From positions 4,990,501-5,054,500 of the forward strand of contig CM050662.1 of the NCBI GenBank assembly GCA_027574665.1: DNA of 64,000 bases, read 5' to 3'. Below are positions 61,824-64,000 of this stretch, piece by piece (position 1 is the first letter of the stretch; the number at the start of each line of letters is the position of its first letter). Both the position numbers and the translations under genes were made by a program. The DNA comes from Rhynochetos jubatus. Lineage: Eukaryota; Chordata; Aves; Eurypygiformes; Rhynochetidae. Under the pieces are notes generated by a model that was given only the letters and a program-made list of their open reading frames with translations, ran no database searches and had not been told where the DNA came from.

Positions 61824-64000
61824 CTCTGGAGGTTATTCCTGGATTCGCTCTGCTCGTCTGTGAAGCAGAAAAGCAAAGTTTTGTGGTTTAAGAGAAACTG
61901 TTTTAAGGGAAGGGGAGAGGGAATACTAATCCTGCAGAGTCAGAACCACGCGCTGTGTGATGTTTAACACTCCCAACACATCGTGGCCCCTGCCCTTTTT
62001 TCTAGCTTGTGTCGTTTTTCAGCACCGTGCCATCTTCACACTGTCGACAACTCAGGTCCTGAAGTCCTTGACACGGTCACCAAATTTAGGTGCCGCTTTG
62101 TTTGAGATGGGGCTTTTCTTCTGTCAGCTTGGGATGGCGATTAGCTGATGTTGAGAACGGCACCACGGGAAGGGATTTATTAAATCGAGACGTGTTTAGG
62201 CCGTTCCTAAAGGCAGTCAGGCTCAGAAGCCAAGCGAGGTCCCACCCACACAAACAGACAGCATCCTTCAGTCCCGGGCCCTGCTCGCAGCTACGCAGAG
62301 GTGTTGCAGCTCTGCGCTCCCTTCGCTCGCGCCTGGGATAAACCCATGCTATTAACAGGGATGCTGGCAAGTTGCTCGGCGTGCAGTACAGGATGAAATC
62401 ATTCCGCTTTAAATAGGTTTCGTTGACTTTTCTGGGAGTGGAACCACATCTTGGCGTCTGGCCTGTGACTCTCACGGGCTCATGCCGCCCTTGGAGCAGG
62501 CACCAGGATCAGCGGCTCTTCACCGGGCGCGGCCCCACGCTGCGTTTTTGCTGCCTGCCTGCAATGCTGCATCGATCACGCACCTTTTCTTGAGCTGGGA
62601 ACACAACACTGCTCGACCTGCTCCGCCACGCTATTTCCGCTGCCCCGTGTGCCAGTTTTCCTGCAGATACTGGCAAAGCAGCATCACTCTGGGACGGAAA
62701 CGAGTTTTCCTCTTGTTTACACTGTTACAAATTGGGAATGACTCTGTGACTCGTTAGTCCCCGTGCCTTGGCACCACGAGAGCAGGATGCCAGGTTCAGA
62801 TTCAGCGCCCCTCTCAGCATGCACGGCAGTTAGGGCCTCAGCCTCAAACCTGGCTATTCCATACTAACCCAAACACCAGGAATTCTCTGCTTGGGTTAGA
62901 TTCTTCCTGCGGCAGTTCGCCACAGCCCAGAGGGCACCCTCCCTTCCCAGCTGGCTGTACGGCCCTGGTGCTGTGCCACGGGACAGCAGGGTCCCAGGCA
63001 AAGAGAACATCTTGGCCCATACAGAGCCAGTAAAAACACCTGAGCGTTCACGGACCACAGATGCAGGGCATCCCACTGCAGAAAGGATGCTTTTCAAAAT
63101 AAAATACACCCTATTATCTGTCCAAAATCTGAATTCCTAACAAGGCTTTGCACTTCTGGCCTTTCCTCTGAACATGCCCCTCACTACAATGTGACCGTGC
63201 AGGGCTGGAGAGAATCATTTACCCGCTCACAGCAATGTTAGACCACAATTTTGATGGGAAAGAAGAAGGATTAGTCCAGGTAGTTTAAAGAACAACTTCT
63301 AGGATGATCCACAAATTAGCATTTAGTTGAAGTATGAAAATACATGAACTTCAGGGGAGGAACCCCTCTCGAGCATCCTCTGTGAGCATGTTTCACACAG
63401 GGGCTGGGGTTGCTGCATACTGGTGCATCAGAGTAAGTTTCTCAGCAGTTTTATTCTATCTGATCCGTGCTACTAGGGCCTTGTTTTGAAAAAACAAGCC
63501 AAACTATTTATTTTGATGACTGACTAATGGATGGAGATCTCTTATGTAGTAAGAAGCCTTCTTGGGACACTGCTGTGTCTTCGGACAACGGAAGCAAAGT
63601 GTGCACTGCGGATGTGCTACCACTGTCTGGCACAGAGAGCTGAAACAAACCACCTGGGATCAATCTAAAGCTGCTGCCACCGACCTGAGTGAAACACACA
63701 GTCTGAATTTCTCCGTGACGCTGCTAATTCTTTGCAAAACAAGGAAAATCTTGGTTTCCTCCTTCAGAGGATGGCTGTGAAGATAACATACTGTAAAGGC
63801 TGCCAGGCAGTGACAGGGGACCTGTAAGCACATAAGGGAGCTAGAAACCAGGCATACCAAAGTACTGATGGGCGACCAAAAGGTGCCACCGTGCCCAGCG
63901 CTAAAGGCCGCCAAAGCTTTTATCTATTGTTCAGTGTATCAGTTAATACAACTGCAATTCTGCTTTTAGAGTGCAGGAGCTGTTGTCAGAGGTTACCAGC
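61824..64000. other. DNA upstream of GABRP
   Basis: 2.2 kb to the right edge. The GABRP promoter and 5' untranslated region should lie here. No TATA box, CpG island or exon was recognised with confidence. Confidence 0.6.

Noticed and set aside
63780-63914. Minus-strand frame with STLVCLVSSSLMCLQ as a GABRP signal-peptide exon
   Set aside because: It vaguely resembles the human signal peptide but ends before GTCCCC, a poor donor, and in the wrong phase for exon 2. The exon at 61768-61823 fits in phase and donor.

Overview
This 64 kb window is vertebrate nuclear DNA, most likely from a bird. The genes are split by GT-AG introns. A degraded 3' end of a CR1 LINE, the typical avian repeat, lies at 2937-3080. 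Introns are short and interspersed repeats are scarce. The species cannot be named from sequence alone. Three protein-coding genes are visible, all on the minus strand and all reading from right to left.

(1) GABRP (coding 61823 down to 49602, 9 coding exons) encodes the pi subunit of the GABA-A receptor, a pentameric ligand-gated chloride channel. The joined exons read without a break for 445 residues, from a signal peptide to the fourth membrane segment. (2) A KAZALD-family gene (coding 35774 down to 27020, 4 exons, 297 residues) encodes a secreted protein with an IGFBP-type cysteine-rich domain, a Kazal domain, an Ig domain and a very acidic tyrosine-rich tail. (3) RANBP17 (start codon at 20834, running off the left edge) encodes a nuclear transport receptor of the exportin-7/importin-beta family. 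Its first 12 coding exons are present, giving 489 residues or about 45% of the protein.

Layout: 1-20834 is the 5' part of RANBP17. About 20.1-21.2 kb is its CpG-island promoter. 21.2-26.8 kb is intergenic and includes an AT-rich, homeodomain-motif-rich block at 24.9-25.8 kb that looks like a conserved regulatory element. 26.8-35.8 kb is the KAZALD-like gene. 35.8-49.6 kb is a gene desert with one or two more enhancer-like blocks. 49.6-61.8 kb is GABRP. 61.8-64 kb is upstream of GABRP, with nothing recognised.

The order GABRP then RANBP17, in the same orientation, matches human 5q35, where TLX3, NPM1 and FGF18 follow. In human no KAZALD gene is annotated between GABRP and RANBP17, as far as I know. 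The human KAZALD1 gene instead lies beside TLX1 on 10q24. The gene here is therefore best explained as the TLX3-side duplicate (ohnolog) of KAZALD1, kept in this lineage. This is the most interesting point in the window. The three genes do not form a pathway; they are linked by old synteny. Other notable items are a 127-bp imperfect palindrome, a pair of adjacent GNRA-type hairpins, and an unexplained 81-codon open frame inside KAZALD-like intron 1. All exon borders were set by hand from reading frame, homology recalled from memory and splice dinucleotides.
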